Shown here one piece after another: positions 35,301-43,000 of a DNA stretch of 64,000 nucleotides. Position numbers and translations under genes: made by a program. The stretch is taken from the NCBI RefSeq assembly GCF_010998615.1, contig NZ_JAAEAH010000013.1, positions 62,001-126,000 on the forward strand. Reading direction: 5' to 3'. The DNA is from Myxococcus sp. CA023 (GTDB taxonomy: Bacteria > Myxococcota > Myxococcia > Myxococcales > Myxococcaceae). The notes under the pieces are model-generated. The model saw only the letters and a list, made by a program, of their open reading frames with translations, made no database searches and was not told where the DNA came from. Position 1 is the first letter of the stretch, and the number at the start of each line of letters is the position of its first letter.

Positions 35301-38300
35301 CGACGCGCCCACGGACGTCGACCGAGTGGTCGCGCGGCTCCAGTCCAGCAGCACGGCGCCGGAGCTTCCGCACCTCCTGTTCCAGGACGAGAAGGTGCTG
35401 GTGACCCGGTGGCGGGAGTTGGCATCGCCGGCCCCTGAGGCACCACTCTGGCGGAAGGGGGGCACCTACCTCATCACCGGTGGCGCGGGCGGTCTGGGCA
35501 AGCGGTTCGCGCAGACCATCGTCGAGGCCACGGAGCAAGCCTCCATCGTGCTCACGGGCCGTTCGCCGGCGGGGGATGCGCAGCGGGCATTCATGGAGTC
35601 CCTGCGGCGGCCCGGTGTGCGCGTGGAGTACCGCCCCTGTGACGTCACCCGTGCCGAGGACTGTCAGGCGCTCATCGCCTGGGTGCGGGACACCTTCGGC
35701 GGACTCAATGGCATCCTCCACGCGGCGGGCGTGATTGAGGACAGCCTGCTCAAGAACAAGGACTGGGAGGCCTGGGATCGGGTGCTGGCACCCAAGGTCC
35801 AGGGGCTCACCTGTCTGGACGAGGCCAGCCGTAGCGAACGGCTCGACTTCTTCGTGATGTTCTCGTCCTTCGCGGGGGCCATCGGCAACCCGGGGCAGTC
35901 GGACTACGCGGCCGCGAACGCCTACATGGATGCGTATGCCCGCCAGCGGGAAGCGCGAGTGGCCCGGGGCGAGCGCTTCGGAAAGACGCTGTCGATCAAT
36001 TGGCCGCTGTGGCGCGAGGGCGGCATGCATGTCGACGCCGCGACCGAACAGATGATGACCCATGCCACCGGCATGGCGGTCCTGGAGACGACCGCGGGCG
36101 TGCAAGCCTTCCAGCACGCCCTGGCGCACGCGCAGAGCCAGGTCATGATCCTGGCGGGACAGGCCGAGCGGATCCGCAAGTGGCTGGGCCGCGGCGGGCT
36201 GCTGGAAGGAACGTCGGTGAGCCCGAGCCCGGCGGCCAGCGCCACCTCGAGCACCGCGGAGCCGGGGGATGAAGTGCGTGCCCGCGTCTCGGCGATGTTG
36301 TGCTCGGAGATCGCAGCGGTCCTCAAGGTGGATGCCGCCGCCGTGGACGCGGACAGCGAGCTGAGTGAGTACGGGTTCGACTCCATTACTTTCACCGAGT
36401 TCGCGAACAGGCTGAACCGGGCCTACGAGCTCGACCTGACGCCGCCCGTGCTCTTCGAGTACCCGAGCGTCGATACGCTGGCGGGCTACCTGCTGCGTGC
36501 ACACCGCGAGTCAATGGTGCGCCACTTCGGTGAGCAGGAACGCGGCGCCACGCCGGAAGTCGTCAGCCTGGCCGAACGGATGCCCGCGGCCGAGCCTGTG
36601 ACCTCCGCGTTGAGGACGCGTGAGCGGAGGGGTGGCTCGCGCGGACGTTCCGTTGAACCGGCGCGGACTGACGCGCCGTCGACGTCCACGCCGGCCCGCC
36701 GGGGACCCACGCCCCTGGCCGTGGTCGGGATGAGCGGCTGCTTCCCCGGGGCCCGTGACCTGGAGCAGTTCTGGACCAACCTGGCCGGTGGTGTCGACTC
36801 CATCACCGAGGTCCCTCCGTCGCGCTGGGATTGGCGCGAGCTCTACGGAGACCCACGCAAGGAGGGGAACAAGACGAAGGTGAAGTGGGGCGGCTTCATC
36901 GAAGGAGTCGAGGAGTTCGATCCACTCTTCTTCGGCATCTCACCCGTCGAGGCCGAGGTCATGGACCCGCAGCAGCGGCTGCTGATGATGCATGTCTGGC
37001 GGGCCATCGAAGACGCCGGCTACGCCCCACACAGCCTGTCGGGGACGCGGACGGGCATCTTCGTGGGCACCGGCATCACCGGCTACAACAGCCTGGTCGA
37101 GCGGGCGAACCTCGCCATCCAGGGGTATTCGTCCACGGCGGTCGTCCCCTCGATTGGTCCCAACCGGATGAGCTACCTGCTCAACCTCCATGGACCGAGC
37201 GAGCCCGTGGAGACCGCCTGCTCCAGTTCGCTGGTGGCTCTGCACCGGGCGATGGAGGCCATCGACAGCGGAAGCTGCGACATGGCGCTCGCGGGTGGCG
37301 TGAACACGATTGTCACGCCCGGGGGACACATCGCGTTCGACAAGGCCGGCATGCTCAGCGAGGACGGCCGCTGCAAGACATTCTCAGCCGCGGCCAACGG
37401 CTACGTCCGGGGTGAAGGCGTCGGCGTCGTCTTCCTCAAGCGGCTGGCGGACGCGGAGCGGGATGGTGACCCCATCTACGGCGTCATCCGCAGCAGTGCG
37501 GAGAACCATGGCGGCCGGGCCAACTCGCTGACGGCGCCGAACCCCAACGCCCAGTCGCAGCTCCTCCAGGACGCCTACCGGAAGGCGGACATCGATCCGC
37601 GCACCATCGGCTACGTGGAGGCGCACGGCACCGGGACGGAGCTCGGAGACCCGGTGGAGGTGAATGGCCTGAAGAACGCCTTCGCGGCGCAAATCGAGGC
37701 CCGGGGTGGCGGCACGAGCCTCGAGAAGCACTGTGGGCTCGGCTCGGTGAAGAGCAACATCGGGCACCTGGAGCTGGCCGCTGGCATGGCGGGCGTCATC
37801 AAGGTGCTGCTCCAGATGAAGCACCGGAAGCTGGTCAAGACGCTGCACTGCGAGCGCTTGAACCCGTACATCAAGCTGGAGGACAGCCCGTTCTTCATCG
37901 TGCAGCAGACGCAGGACTGGCCGGCCATGATGGACGAGCGCGGGCAGCCGCTGCCCCGGCGCGCGGGCGTCAGCTCGTTCGGCTTCGGTGGCGTCAATGC
38001 ACACGTCGTCATGGAGGAGTACCAGGGGAACGCTCGGGCCAAGGCGGCCGGGACGGATGTACCCCGAGGGCCTGCGGCCATCGTCCTCTCCGCGAAGAAC
38101 GCCGAGCGGCTTCGGGAGCAGGCCGCGCAGTTGCTGGAGGCGGCTCGGAGCGGGCGCTGGTCGGACGCGGAGCTTCCCTCGCTGGCCTACACGCTCCAGG
38201 TCGGGCGCGAGGCCATGGAGGAGCGGTTGGCCATGGTGGTCGACTCCCTGGCGGCGCTGGAGGCCCGGCTGCAGGTGTTCCTCACGGGAGGTGGGGAGGG

Positions 38301-38655
38301 GCTCTTCGTGGGGGGCCGCGCAAGCAGGGCGCACCCGTCCGGGAAAGGCTCGGCCGAGGTAGAAGCCGCCGTACGAGACGCGGTGACGGCGTGGAAGGCG
38401 GGGGACGCATCTCCGCTGCTCAAGCTGTGGTCAACAGGTACGACGGTTGACTGGACACAGCTCTACGCGGCGCCGTTGAGCCGCGCCCACGTCCCCGCGT
38501 ACCCGTTCGCGCGGGAGCGTTACTGGATTGCCCCCGCGCCCCCGCAGGAAACACAGACGTTTGAAAAGCCGGTTGCTCAGACACGCCCATCGCTGATCGG
38601 ACAGCTGCGGACGCGCATCGGCGCGTCCGCTATCGAGGGAGAAAACCGTCAATGA
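23341..38655 (+). CDS. taO: Trans-AT polyketide synthase TaO (antibiotic TA): dock-ER-[KS-DH-KR-ACP]-[KS-DH-ACP]-[KS-DH-KR-ACP]-KS
   Basis: The protein has 5,104 residues. ATG 23341 is chosen because it overlaps the preceding stop (ATGA) and begins a short amphipathic docking helix; the open frame upstream lies inside the ER gene. Domains by residue: docking 1-28; medium-chain dehydrogenase-type ER about 34-380; KS7 409-830 (Cys577), DH (His1045), KR, ACP8 (Ser1780); KS8 1873- (Cys2043), DH (His2531), ACP9 (Ser2850) with no KR; KS9 2945- (Cys3115), DH (His3599), KR, ACP10 (Ser4348); KS10 4457- (Cys4627), ending after its linker without any ACP. The missing half of the last module (cMT-ACP) is at the start of the next protein. 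There is no AT, so extender units come in trans. The symbol follows gene order in the TA locus. Confidence 0.88.
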   Translation: MTRLEILQALQSGRMALEDAKKALAAIEAQVQPEDFGLVVAGVGGVEAARLSPWTVAPPSPGDITIQVRASALNYPDVMCVRGLYPTMPEYPFVPGFEVAGVVSAVGPGVARFAVGDEVIAVTGPLLGGHASKVNVPTDNAVRKPATLTFEEACSLPVVFSTVYYAFEMGKLAEGEHVLVQTATGGCGLMALQLAHLKRCICHGSSSRDDKRKVLERIGVPHVIDYTGNFAPEIRNQTGGRGVDVVLNMVSGEAIQKGIDSLAPFGRYLEIAVHALKTSPKLDLSRLVQNQTLHSIDLRRVGFAGRLGAHRLLDEMAAMASAGEIVPIVSRVYPVRKLQDALQYVSEGKHIGKVVLSHTAAEVVDRTEACIEAMVRHRKRFESSAPSKPTVPVSPPDLRTERPVTQDMEPVAVIGMAGKFPRASDLAQFWQNIARGVDCISEVPAGRWSVAEHYDADGNTPGKSYSKWLGVLEDAESFDPLFFGISPAEAERMDPQQRLFLEACWHCIEDAAIRPSSLSDTRCGVFVGCGPTDYGRDLRGGDLNAQALMGGATSILAARISYLLNLKGPCLAIETACSSSLVAISQACDSLALRNCDMALAGGVNVAFGPAMHIMSSDAGMLSKDGRCFTFDARANGFVPGEGVGVLLLKRLSDAVRDDDPIAGVIRGWGVNQDGKTNGITAPSAKSQAALEREVYRRFGIDADTISLVEAHGTGTRLGDPIEVEALVESFREHSARKYYCALGSVKSNIGHLMTAAGVSGVLKVLMSMRHQSLPPTLHFEAVNPHLALEGSPFYVNTELKPWTGVPVRRACVSSFGFSGTNAHVVLEEAPSHPRTVAGDAVSPAAPVVFTLSARTEVQLKELARSMAAFISATPDVDLRDLTYTLQVGREMLEHRLAILAGSREVLQEALAAYLAGRPSAAVLSGQAKRTAASISALAADEDGRVLFESWLQKGKLRRVADLWTQGVDVDWRRLYATHTPRRLRLPGYPFSKKRYSPPVVEAQAVSTVRGGAVLHPLVHRNSSVLAEQRYRSTFRGDAFFLADHQVNGRKVLPAAAYLEMARFAASDAWADEAVGRIPVLRNVVWTSPLVVDDAAEVGVALHAQDAGRLTFEVHSAPDAAGERTVHCRGLAELQERVAPRHDLRRLEADCTLRVLSREQCYETFARLGLNYGPGHRAIVRVRVGHGQALGEVELPEHLVGDGRSFVLHPALVDSALQAVVGVLGDEGGTAPALPFAVEEVVVHGPCIPRMWAVVRSGTGEGMARKLDVDLCDEQGAVRVSIRALSLRPLPDQPTASVATGLFQMEWVPRELPAGDAGTFEHRVVVLCGMQGVDVAQLSSRLDGAECVAVDASHASVADRFLHASEQLLGVLQRVTTSRLVGKALVQLVAASGADLLLHGLSGMLKTAALEDDKVVGQTVLLAQSAPSMDQLVEVLRNEARATGSNSVRYDEGRRLLATWKARSTDAVATASWPNSGVYVISGGAGRLGLRVAEEIAQRARGASIVLVGRSAPTSEVTARIKHIAGTGTQVVYRQADVGDLTAVDALVREVRSAFGPIKAVVHAAGLLRDRYLRDKTSEELQAVAWPKVRGIVNLDLATREEPLELFLVFSSIAGAIGNIGQADYAAANAFMDGYAAHRDALVRTGERAGRTLSVNWPFWEEGGMQVDAATAKRMVREWGLAALSSTQAFDALYRGLRTDAAQLMVLSGHLEAIQRRLTLSEEGGARRAATGAARAVTIDDDTLRTQVRQVLMSVVSKVLKIPFEELDADAELKEMGFDSISLTDLAHQLAGEYRLDLAPTVFFEHPTINALVGRLVSEHRPLLAERHRGVAGPVADTSPEDTLPTPPVSRRSGRRSPGFSPAAVAKVPGQREPVAVVGMSGAFPGAPDLAAFWRNLAAGRDCIEEIPADRWNWRDYFGDPAAEDNKTRIRHGGFIEGVGEFDPLFFGISPSEAEIMDPQQRLLMTHVWRAIEDAGHAPQSLAGSNTAIFVGTGNTGYASLLERSRVAIKGSTATGSVPSVGPNRLSYLLDLHGPSEPIETACSSSLVAVHRALLAIELGLCDAALVGGVNTIVTPDAHIGFGKAGMLSEDGRCKTFARGADGYVRGEGVGVLYLKRLSLAERDGDHIYGLLLGSAENHGGRANSLTAPNPKAQADLIEAAWLRAGVDPRTAGYIEAHGTGTSLGDPVEINGLKSAFHSLYEKTGAAEGAGAHIGIGSVKSNIGHLELAAGVAGLIKVLLQMRHGAIAKSLHCEELNPYIELKGSPFYVVQEGRPWLALKDASGRPLPRRAGVSSFGFGGVNAHVVVEEYVPSYEATPTPLRGPAICVLSARTEEQLRQQARQLLEAVEREGYRDEHLSALAYTLQVGRDAMEERLALLVDSIAGLQEKLRAFVDGAGVGDAVFRGHVKRSKDALSVFTGDDDLQEAIASWLSKGKYHKLLDLWTKGLSFDWNRLYGAQRPQRLSLPTYPFSRTRYWVPEGGQSSAGSMWGSVRAGGVDALHPLLRRNVSDLRQQGYEAVFSADQFFLADHVILGKRVVPGVVYLEMARAALQLAEGEDAAVVRPVRVTNVTWPQPQVVEGPTTELRVSLFPEDDGRVRFDIHSGSDDTHVCHSQGLVTSFEPKPAAAVDVAALKSQCQRGELSAEQCYQAFASLGAAYGPGHRALRAVYQGVDQVLARLVLPEGLGSTVAPYVLHPSLMDAALQATIGLSAQESPAPVGLPFSVDAVEVLAPCPPQLWVWIRNAAGSTAGGAVRKLDLDLLADDGQVCIRLKGFLMRPVKELRAAPVPRNLAPEEEVDVSPVDAGPVGDTSSVRDQIRSVLITEVARAVKVSAGDIEINTEFSEYGFDSISLTEFASRLNHGYGLSLTPTLFFELPTIAALSEHLAEKYRQNFDRYMVVAKRGADSGNTPAPTKAVGPKAEARRLRRMPRPSPSAEPSTYGNAEPLAVIGMSGRFPMAEDLEAYWRNLRDGVDCIQEIPASRWDWREIYGDANQEPGKTLIKWGGFIDGIDEFDPLFFGVSPSEAELMDPQQRLLMTYVWLAMEDAGYSASSLSGTRTALFIGTGQAGYGSLIEQANAEIKSYASTAAVPSVGPNRMSYFLNIKGPSEPIETACSSSLVAVHKAMLAIHRGECDTAIVGGVNTLPTPAGHIGFDKAGMLSPDGRCKTFSDQANGYVRGEGVGMLMLKRLSLAEADGDHIYGVIRGSAAGHGGRTNSPTAPSPKSQAELLHATYMQAGIDPRTVTFIEAHGTGTSLGDPIEIDGLKSAFTALDPTLGAGPVDRAFCGLGSVKTNIGHLELAAGVAGVIKVLLQMKHKTLAKSLHSQQLNRHIRLDGSPFFIVRETQPWPALEDGAGNVVPRRAGVSSFGIGGVNAHVVVEEYLPSSAPAAEVPQDAPHLIVLSAKNEARLIERARQLLHAVEQGEVSQADLPSVAYTLQVGRDAMEERLGLLARSLEELKEKLLEFTEGRGLADGVFRGHVKRHKEFLSVFADDAEMQEAVAKWMARGKLSKVLEVWTRGMPVDWAKLHGGAQLRRRSLPTYPFAKEKYWVAKPARAENRVRAGSRAALHPLVHENSSDLRGQRYSAHLTGEEFFLRDHVVGQDKVLPGVAFLEMARAAVVNASGPTPPGKVTLRNVVWSRPIIVTDAPVQVHIGLEAEQDGSVVFEIYGGTDEAPLLFCQGRARVGAGTDEEATAPRVDLSVLQSGCQDRRQSGAAVYQTFASAGLTYGPTLRALQELSMGRGQVLARAVLPEQVLSSQGQFVLHPSLLDAALQAALGLHSDEGGQLSLPFALDALEVWDGPAPSDVWIHLSDETDGAAGTNRQKISISLCDRDGKVWVRLKGFSTRPVPAAGVRVGAENHVLLFAPIWEEKALASAPITAARRRVLVFCGATSAVAEAAAARIQGAQKVVMGTSAASAPERFRELVQKLFEAIKGMALQAGREATLLQCVVSTQDTERDSLRGLLGLFKTARLEHPTLQLQLVEVDAPTDVDRVVARLQSSSTAPELPHLLFQDEKVLVTRWRELASPAPEAPLWRKGGTYLITGGAGGLGKRFAQTIVEATEQASIVLTGRSPAGDAQRAFMESLRRPGVRVEYRPCDVTRAEDCQALIAWVRDTFGGLNGILHAAGVIEDSLLKNKDWEAWDRVLAPKVQGLTCLDEASRSERLDFFVMFSSFAGAIGNPGQSDYAAANAYMDAYARQREARVARGERFGKTLSINWPLWREGGMHVDAATEQMMTHATGMAVLETTAGVQAFQHALAHAQSQVMILAGQAERIRKWLGRGGLLEGTSVSPSPAASATSSTAEPGDEVRARVSAMLCSEIAAVLKVDAAAVDADSELSEYGFDSITFTEFANRLNRAYELDLTPPVLFEYPSVDTLAGYLLRAHRESMVRHFGEQERGATPEVVSLAERMPAAEPVTSALRTRERRGGSRGRSVEPARTDAPSTSTPARRGPTPLAVVGMSGCFPGARDLEQFWTNLAGGVDSITEVPPSRWDWRELYGDPRKEGNKTKVKWGGFIEGVEEFDPLFFGISPVEAEVMDPQQRLLMMHVWRAIEDAGYAPHSLSGTRTGIFVGTGITGYNSLVERANLAIQGYSSTAVVPSIGPNRMSYLLNLHGPSEPVETACSSSLVALHRAMEAIDSGSCDMALAGGVNTIVTPGGHIAFDKAGMLSEDGRCKTFSAAANGYVRGEGVGVVFLKRLADAERDGDPIYGVIRSSAENHGGRANSLTAPNPNAQSQLLQDAYRKADIDPRTIGYVEAHGTGTELGDPVEVNGLKNAFAAQIEARGGGTSLEKHCGLGSVKSNIGHLELAAGMAGVIKVLLQMKHRKLVKTLHCERLNPYIKLEDSPFFIVQQTQDWPAMMDERGQPLPRRAGVSSFGFGGVNAHVVMEEYQGNARAKAAGTDVPRGPAAIVLSAKNAERLREQAAQLLEAARSGRWSDAELPSLAYTLQVGREAMEERLAMVVDSLAALEARLQVFLTGGGEGLFVGGRASRAHPSGKGSAEVEAAVRDAVTAWKAGDASPLLKLWSTGTTVDWTQLYAAPLSRAHVPAYPFARERYWIAPAPPQETQTFEKPVAQTRPSLIGQLRTRIGASAIEGENRQ
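23440..24480 (+). other. N-terminal NADPH-dependent (MDR-type) enoyl reductase domain of TaO
   Basis: It has a GroES-like half (ALNYPDVMCVRGLYPTMP) followed by a Rossmann half with the dinucleotide motif QTATGGCGLMALQLA (about 23881-23930). This is a quinone-oxidoreductase/PKS-ER fold, unrelated to the FMN enzyme encoded just upstream. It sits before any KS or ACP of this protein. It must therefore act either on the last ACP of Ta-1 across the docking interface or on ACP8 downstream. It closely resembles the ER near the C-terminus of TaP (shared GLYPTMP.YPF and QTATGG motifs). Confidence 0.85.
24565..28820 (+). other. PKS module h: KS7-DH-KR5-ACP8
   Basis: KS7 (Cys 25069-25071) is of the NQDGKTNG type, like KS5, and like KS5 it receives its chain from a beta-branch ACP. 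The DH is intact (HQVNGRKVLP, His 26473-26475; Asp 26980-26982). The KR has GGAGRLG and an S...Y pair. ACP8 is MGFDS (Ser 28678-28680). With the ER upstream it could deliver a fully saturated unit. Confidence 0.75.
28957..32025 (+). other. PKS module i: KS8-DH-ACP9, no KR
   Basis: KS8 is canonical (Cys 29467-29469). The DH keeps His 30931-30933 (HVILGKRVVP) and Asp 31441-31443. The chain then runs through a short linker straight into ACP9 (YGFDS, Ser 31888-31890); no KR cofactor motif lies between. A dehydratase without a local ketoreductase has no obvious substrate unless a KR acts from another module or in trans, or the DH is a relic. Confidence 0.75.
32173..36520 (+). other. PKS module j: KS9-DH-KR6-ACP10
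   Basis: KS9 is canonical (Cys 32683-32685). The DH has His 34135-34137 and Asp 34651-34653, but its first box reads HVVGQDKVLP: Gln (34147-34149) takes the usual Gly position. The KR has GGAGGLG and an intact S...Y pair. ACP10 is YGFDSITFTEF (Ser 36382-36384), almost identical to ACP4 in this stretch. Confidence 0.75.
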
Positions 38656-40015
38656 TTGAGTCGCTTCCGCGCCTCCTCGGAGCGCAGCTCGAAGCCATGG
38701 GCTGCTTCACGCGGCTGCCCGCGCGCCTCGACGAGATGCAGGCCTCGTCTGGAATTTCGCCGCGGTACGCGCGCTGGTTCAGTGAGAGTGTCGCGGCGCT
38801 GGTCCGGCACGGCGTCCTCTCCACGCGTGATGGAAAGACGTACACCCGGTCCGGACCTCCGTCGCGGCCCGATGAGGTCTGGCAGGAGTGGGAAGGGGCG
38901 CGCTCGCGGTGGACGCAGGACCCGAACACGCGCGCGCTGACCACGTTGGCGGAGACCACCATCAAGGCGCTCCCCGACATCCTCGTGGGCAGGCAGCTGG
39001 CCACGGATGTGCTCTTCTCGCGTGGCTCGATGAGCCTGGTCGAGGGGGTCTACAAGCACAACCCGGTGGCCGACTTCTTCAACGACGCGCTCGCCCGGAG
39101 TGTGGTGGCGTACGCCGAGCTCCTGCGCGAACAGTCCCCGGGGGCACGCGTCCGCATCCTGGAGATCGGGGCGGGCACGGGCGGCGCCACCGCGCACGTC
39201 CTGGCCATGCTTCGCACCTGCGCGCTGGACGTCGAGGAGTACTGCTTCACCGACGTCTCACCGGCGTTCCTCCAGCACGCGGAGAAGACGTACAGCCCCG
39301 GTAACCCGTTCCTGACGCGCCGGCTGCTGGACATCGATGTCCCTCTGGAGGCGCAGGGGATTCCCCGCGCGCACTTCGACATCGTCCTGGCCAGCAACGT
39401 GTTGCACGCAACGCCGGACATCCGCCGGACCCTGCGCAACGCCAAGGCCGCGCTGGCCCAGAACGGGCTGCTCATCCTCAATGAGATCAGCCACAACACC
39501 CTCTTCGCGCATCTCACCTTCGGGTTGCTCGACGGATGGTGGAGCTACGAGGACGAGGACCTGCGGATTCCTGGCTGCCCGGCGCTGGCTCCCGAGACGT
39601 GGAAGGCAGTGCTCGAATCGGAAGGATTCAGCTCGGTCTTCTTCCCGGCGGCCGATGCTCACGAGCGTGGCCAGCAGGTCATCATCGCGGAGAGCGATGG
39701 CGTCATCCAGCCCATCAGCCCACGCGCCCAGCGACAGCGGGCCCCGGAGCCTCGACCCGTCATCACGGATGCCACGTCCATCGAGGAGCGGGTCCGGGAC
39801 GTCATCAAGGCGTGCGTCGCGAAATCCCTCAAGGTTCCGGAGTCGCAGATCCAGGTCGACTACAGCTTCGCGGACTACGGCGTGGATTCGATCATCGCCG
39901 TGAACCTGAGCAACGCGATCAACGACGCCTGTGGCACGTCGCTGCCGACGACGACGCTTTTCGACTACAACAGCGTCGCGGCGCTGAGTCAGTTCATTGC
40001 CCAGAATCACGGCGC
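36709..40015 (+). other. Split PKS module k: KS10 (end of TaO) // cMT-ACP11 (start of TaP)
   Basis: KS10 (Cys 37219-37221) is the last domain of TaO. The C-methyltransferase (SAM motif LEIGAGTGG at 39159) and ACP11 (YGVDS, Ser 39888-39890) open TaP. The module therefore works only when both proteins assemble. It has no KR or DH. The expected product is an alpha-methyl beta-keto chain, by my count with the methyl on C4 of the released acid. Confidence 0.8.
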
Positions 40016-43000
40016 CGAGGCGTCGCGGCTGTTGGACGACAAGCCGCGAGAGGCGCCCGTGCCCCCGCGCGAAGTCCTTCGTGATGACAGGGAGGCGCCG
40101 CTGCCCGCCGCCGTGAGTTCCCTCCGGAAGACGGTGGCGGTCGCGACGGCGGAGGAGCCCATCGCCATCGTGGGAATGAGCGCCCGCTTCGCCCAGTCCG
40201 ACTCCGTGGAGGCGCTGTGGCGGCACCTGGAGGCGGGACGCGACCTGGTGGAGGACGTGCGCCGCTGGGACCTGGCGAGCCACTACGCCTCCACGCTGTC
40301 GGGCGAGGGCGACCGGTGCATGCGGGGCAGCTTCATCGAAGGCATCGACCACTTCGACCCGTCCTTCTTCAACATCTCCGCGCTGGAGGCCCGATGCATG
40401 GACCCGCAGCAGCGGCTGTTCCTGGAGGAGTCCTACAAGGCGCTGGAGGATGCCGGGTACGCGGGGAGCACGCCGTACCATCAGCGCTGCGGCGTGTACG
40501 TCGGGTGCGCGAACGGTGACTACGCGACGCTGCTCCCACGTCAGGCTCCGGCGCAGGCGTTCTGGGGCAATGCCAGCTCCGTCATCCCCGCACGCATCGC
40601 CTACTTCCTGAATCTGCAGGGCCCGGCGCTGGCCGTGGACACCGCCTGCTCCAGTTCTCTCATCGCCATCCACCTGGCATGCCAGGGCCTGTGGCGGCGG
40701 GAGACGAACATGGCGCTGGCCGGTGGCGTCCATCTGAACTCGACGCCCACGTTCTACGTGCTCTCCAGCCGAGGCGGCATGCTGTCGCGCAAGGGGCGCT
40801 GCGGCACCTTCTCCGACGAGGCCGACGGCTTCGTGCCAGGGGAGGGCGTGGGCGTGGTGGTGCTGAAGCGGCTGTCGGATGCCATCGCGGATGGAGACCA
40901 CGTCCGCGGCGTGATTCGTGGCACCGGCGTCAACCAGGACGGCACCACCAATGGGCTCACCGCGCCCAGCGGCAAGTCACAGGAGCGGCTGGAGCGGGAG
41001 GTCTACGAGCGCTTCGGGGTGAACCCGGAGGACATCCAGATGGTGGAGGCCCATGGGACGGGCACCCGGCTGGGCGACCCCATCGAGTTCGATGCGCTGA
41101 CGAAGTCCTTCGGCGCCTATACCCGCAAGCGGGGCTACTGCGCCTTGGGTTCCATCAAGACGAACCTGGGCCACACCGCGACCGCCGCGGGCGTGGCGGG
41201 CATCATCAAGGTGCTGCTGTCGATGCAGCACCGGAAGATCCCCGCGTCGCTGCACTGCAATGCGACCAACCCGGCGATCGACCTCGAGCGCAGTCCGTTC
41301 TTCGTCAACACCCAGACCCGGAGCTGGGACGTGGAGCCGGGAAAGCCGCGTTGCGCGGCGGTGAGCTCGTTCGGATTCAGTGGCACCAACGGGCACGTCA
41401 TCCTCGAAGAGGCGCCCTTTCAGGAACGACGCATCTCGGGACAGGCGCCGGGATACCTCATCGCCTTGTCGGCGCACACCGCGGCCCAGCTGAAGGCGTT
41501 GGTGGAGCGGCTCGCCGCGCACCTCAAGTCCGAGCGGATCGACTGCGGTGACATCAGCCAGACGCTGCTGCTGGGACGGCGCCACCTGGCCCACCGTCTG
41601 GCGTGTGTGGTCCGTGATGAGCGGGAGTTGTCGGCCGCGTTGGAGACGTGGCTGGCGAAGGGGAGGGCGACCGGGGTGCACGTCTCGGAGGTCAACGAGA
41701 ACACCCGGCGGGAGCAGGCCGAATTCCGGCGGTACGGCAATGCATGCATCCAGCAGTGCGCGGAAGGCGCTCCCACCGCCGAGTACCTGGAGAAGCTGGC
41801 CGCCATCGCGGACCTTCATCTCCAGGGGTACACCTTGGAGCTGGAGGGATTGTTCCGCGCTGGCCGCTCGCGGCGGGTTCCCCTGCCGAGCTACCCCTTT
41901 GCGCGTGAGTCGTATTGGGTGGCGGGTGAAACCCCGCTCGCCGAGCGCCAGCCTCCACCAGCGCCGCAGCGGCTGCATCCCATGCTCCATCGGAACGGGG
42001 CCGGACGGGATGGAACGGGGTACGTCTCCACGCTGAGCGGAAACGAGCCGTTCCTGGCCGATCACCAGGTCAACGGCAACAGGGTGCTCCCCGCCGTCGC
42101 CTATCTGGAGATGGCCCGGGCCGCCGTCGTCCACCGGACGGGCGCCACGAGCACGGGCGACATCCGCCTGAGCAACGTCGTCTGGTCGCAGCCCATCGTC
42201 GTCAACGGCGTCAACCAGGAGGTCCACCTCACGCTCGACGGAACCAGTGAGGGCGGCGGTGCGTTCTCCTTCGAAGTGCAGACGGCAGGCGCGGGACAGG
42301 GCAACAGGGCGGTGCTCCACAGCCAGGGGCAGGCGCAGCGCATAGCGTTGCCACGTCCACAGCGTGTCGACCTCGGTGCCCTTCGGGCGGCGTGCGGCCG
42401 CAAGGTCGTCGCGGGCGGCACCCTCTACACGAACTACCAGCGGCTGGGCCTGCAGTACGGTCCCGCGCATCAGAGCGTTCGTCAGGTGTACGTCGGTGAC
42501 GGGCAGGTGCTCGCGGAGGTCGTGCTGCCCGACGGCGTGGCGGAGAGCGACGCCTACATCCTGCATCCCAGTGTGCTCGACGGGGCGCTGCAGGCCATCA
42601 TGTGCCTGCATCCTGGCGGTGACCGCGGTGAGCTGCCCTTCGCTCTGAAGGAACTCCAGGTCTTCTCCGCATGCGCCAGACCCACCTGGGCCTGGATTCG
42701 CCGCAGCCCCGACAACGAGGCCCCTTCCGGACGACGGGAAGGCATGACGCAGCGCTATGACCTGGACCTCTGTGATGACCAGGGCCGCGTCGCGGTGGTG
42801 CTGCGGGGGTTCTCGACGCGGCCCGTGCTGGCGGCGCCAGCGCGCGACAGTGTCGACACCCTGGTCGGCGATGTCCTGGTCGCCCCGGTGTGGGAGGCCG
42901 CTGTCATCGAGCCGGAAGTGGCCACGCCTTCTGCCACGCAGCACGTGCTGGCCGTTGGTGCCACGGATGAAATCGCGGCAGGTCTCGCAGGCCGGTGTGG

